Assembly: GCA_963589235.1 (NCBI GenBank)
Contig: CAVAJX010000110.1
Coordinates: 1 to 22,965 of the forward strand
Length of the DNA stretch: 22,965 nt
Source of the DNA: CAG-877 sp963589235
GTDB lineage: Bacteria; Bacillota_I; Bacilli_A; RF39; UBA660
Reading direction: 5' to 3'
The notes beneath the pieces were generated by a model. That model had not been told where the DNA came from. It was given only the letters and a program-made list of their open reading frames with translations, and made no database searches. The translations under genes were made by a program, and so were the position numbers. Positions 21,816 to 22,965 of this stretch are shown one piece after another (the stretch's first letter is position 1; each line of letters opens with the position of its first letter).

Positions 21816-22763
21816 ATGTTTATATTGGATTTGGTTGAAGTATGTGGTAGTCCTGAATTAGCACATATACTAGGTATAATCAAAAGAGTTTTGAATCTTT
21901 TTCAAATTGTAGGACCTATAGTTGGTATTATAGGGTTGATTCTTGCTTTAGTTAAATTAATGATGAATCCTGAGGAGAAAAAACTTAAAAACTCTATTAG
22001 AAACTGGGTTATTGCGATTGTTATGTTATTTTTGTTGCCAGTTATAATTAATCTTGTTATTGGACTTTTTGATGATAATTTTCAACTTTCTGCATGTTGG
22101 AATTATGCTAATCAAAAAAGTACTTCTGGTAAATCTACTTATATTGATGATGATGAAAAAGAAAAGACTAATTTCTTTTCTGGAACTGTAGGTAATAATC
22201 AAACTTATTCTTCATCTGGTTCGTCTGGTTCATCTAGTTCATCATCAGGCTCCTCTCAGGCACAATCTACAAATAACAGTATTTCTAAAAAAATTTTTAT
22301 AGGGGATTCTAGAACAGTAGGTATGAGAAATGCTGTAAATAGTAGTACTGATACTTGGAGTTGTCTTGAAAGTATTGGTTTAAAATGGATGAAAGAACAT
22401 GGTGTTCCTAATATTAAAAATAAAATAGGCAATGGTAGTGCTGTTATAATTCTCATGGGTGTTAATGATTTATATAATGTTTCAAATTATGCTTCTTATA
22501 TTAATAGTTTATATAGTCAGTATTCAGGTAAAGGAGCCTATTTTTACTTTGTTTCTGTTAATCCAACTAATGGTAATTATTCTCATTTAAGTTCAGGGAT
22601 ACAAAACTTTAATAAAAGTATTAAAAGTTCTTTAAATAGTAAAATAAAATATATAGATACATATAGTTATTTAGTGTCTAATGGTTTTAATACAACTGAT
22701 GGATTACATTATACAAATGATACTTATAAAAAAATATATAATTACATATTAAAAAGTTTATAG
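21816..22763 (+). CDS. T4SS-pilin-like membrane module fused to an SGNH hydrolase
   Basis: The 315-residue protein shares its first 95 residues with the gene just upstream: two helices around NPEEKKLKNSIRNWVIAI, then FQLSACW and KTNFFSGT. A Ser/Gly linker (about 131-148) leads to an SGNH hydrolase domain. Catalytic and oxyanion residues are Ser165 in FIGDSRTVGM (block I, GDS), Asn217 in MGVNDL (block III), and Asp295 and His298 in TTDGLHYT (block V). SGNH enzymes are esterases or deacetylases; on the cell surface they often remove O-acetyl groups from glycans or peptidoglycan. Here the substrate is unknown, but the glycan operon upstream is suggestive. AGGTGGTG precedes the ATG, 19 nt after the previous stop. 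Confidence 0.85.
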   Translation: MFILDLVEVCGSPELAHILGIIKRVLNLFQIVGPIVGIIGLILALVKLMMNPEEKKLKNSIRNWVIAIVMLFLLPVIINLVIGLFDDNFQLSACWNYANQKSTSGKSTYIDDDEKEKTNFFSGTVGNNQTYSSSGSSGSSSSSSGSSQAQSTNNSISKKIFIGDSRTVGMRNAVNSSTDTWSCLESIGLKWMKEHGVPNIKNKIGNGSAVIILMGVNDLYNVSNYASYINSLYSQYSGKGAYFYFVSVNPTNGNYSHLSSGIQNFNKSIKSSLNSKIKYIDTYSYLVSNGFNTTDGLHYTNDTYKKIYNYILKSL

Positions 22764-22772
22764 GTGTTATAT

Positions 22773-22965
22773 ATGAGAAAAAAGAAAAAAGACTTAGGAA
22801 TGAAAAAATACTTGTTGATAAAATAAAAAATAGTTATAGTAAACATGTAGTTATAAATAATGCATTTTTATATAAAAAGATTGGTAATAATTATAATAAA
22901 ATTATGAAGATTTCTTCTGAAAAAGAATTTACTTTAAAAGATATTAAAATTGATAAAAATACTAA
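22773..22965 (+). CDS. Start of a gene with an apparent -1 frameshift at the window edge
   Basis: ATG 22773 has a good ribosome binding site (AGGTG 22762-22766, overlapping the previous stop) but its frame stops at 22824-22826 after 17 codons. The -1 frame is open from there to the window end and encodes a plausible Lys/Asn-rich sequence (KILVDKIKNSYSKHVVI...). It has no start codon of its own before ATG 22904. At 22778-22784 the sequence is A_AAA_AAG in the zero frame, the canonical bacterial slippery heptamer. So either a programmed -1 shift, a one-base deletion in an A-run, or a sequence error explains it. The function is unknown and the gene is cut by the window end. Confidence 0.4.

Noticed and set aside
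1..22965. Mycoplasma-type genetic code (TGA as Trp)
   Set aside because: TGA ends several well-bounded genes (5941, 11029, 16762, 17241) and tryptophans in conserved motifs are TGG.

Overview
The window is strongly AT-rich, with TAA, TAG and TGA all used as stops and tryptophan written TGG. It therefore reads with the standard bacterial code, not the Mycoplasma code. Gram-positive-like features point to an uncultured low-GC Firmicute, possibly an intestinal Bacilli or 'Mycoplasmatota-like' lineage: SipW-type signal peptidases with TasA/camelysin-like substrates, a lipoprotein, GGAGG/AGGTG ribosome binding sites and no outer-membrane genes. The lineage is an inference. No tRNA, rRNA, CRISPR array or transposase is visible, and no gene-free stretch exceeds 300 bases.

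Left half (1-10631): a SipW/TasA-like surface-protein island. It starts with the end of a large surface protein (2-1105), then a SipW-like protein that has lost the signal-peptidase motifs (1160-1876). A reverse-strand membrane/zinc-ribbon protein follows, then three consecutive single-anchor TasA-like proteins (2633-4816). A second operon (4874-10007), with its own promoter, encodes an unrecognised cytoplasmic protein, a membrane-anchored McrB-like AAA+ ATPase, a DUF2357/McrC-like partner without a visible nuclease, an apparently intact SipW signal peptidase and a further TasA-like protein. A fifth TasA-like gene lies convergently on the minus strand. The McrB/McrC-like pair inside a SipW/TasA-like operon is the most interesting arrangement here: it looks like a membrane-associated AAA+ machine tied to surface-protein processing or assembly, not a restriction system.

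Middle (10712-15529): a small helical protein, a membrane protein of unknown role, and an operon of a lipoprotein, a class I SAM-dependent RNA methyltransferase and an RluA-type pseudouridine synthase. A membrane-anchored Pro/Val/Glu/Ala repeat protein with a near-perfect 117-bp tandem repeat follows.

Right (15626-22965): a glycan cassette of a GT4 glycosyltransferase, an Alg14/PssD-like protein, an Alg13/PssE-like domain fused to a GtrA-like membrane domain, and a GtrB/DPM1-like GT2. Next come an extracytoplasmic coiled protein and a membrane-anchored phosphodiester glycosidase (NAGPA family). Two paralogous secreted enzymes share an N-terminal two-helix, T4SS-pilin-like membrane module and a KTNFFSGT linker, but carry different catalytic domains (a C39-like cysteine peptidase and an SGNH hydrolase). 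The window ends in an ORF that needs a -1 frameshift, at a canonical A_AAA_AAG site, to stay open.
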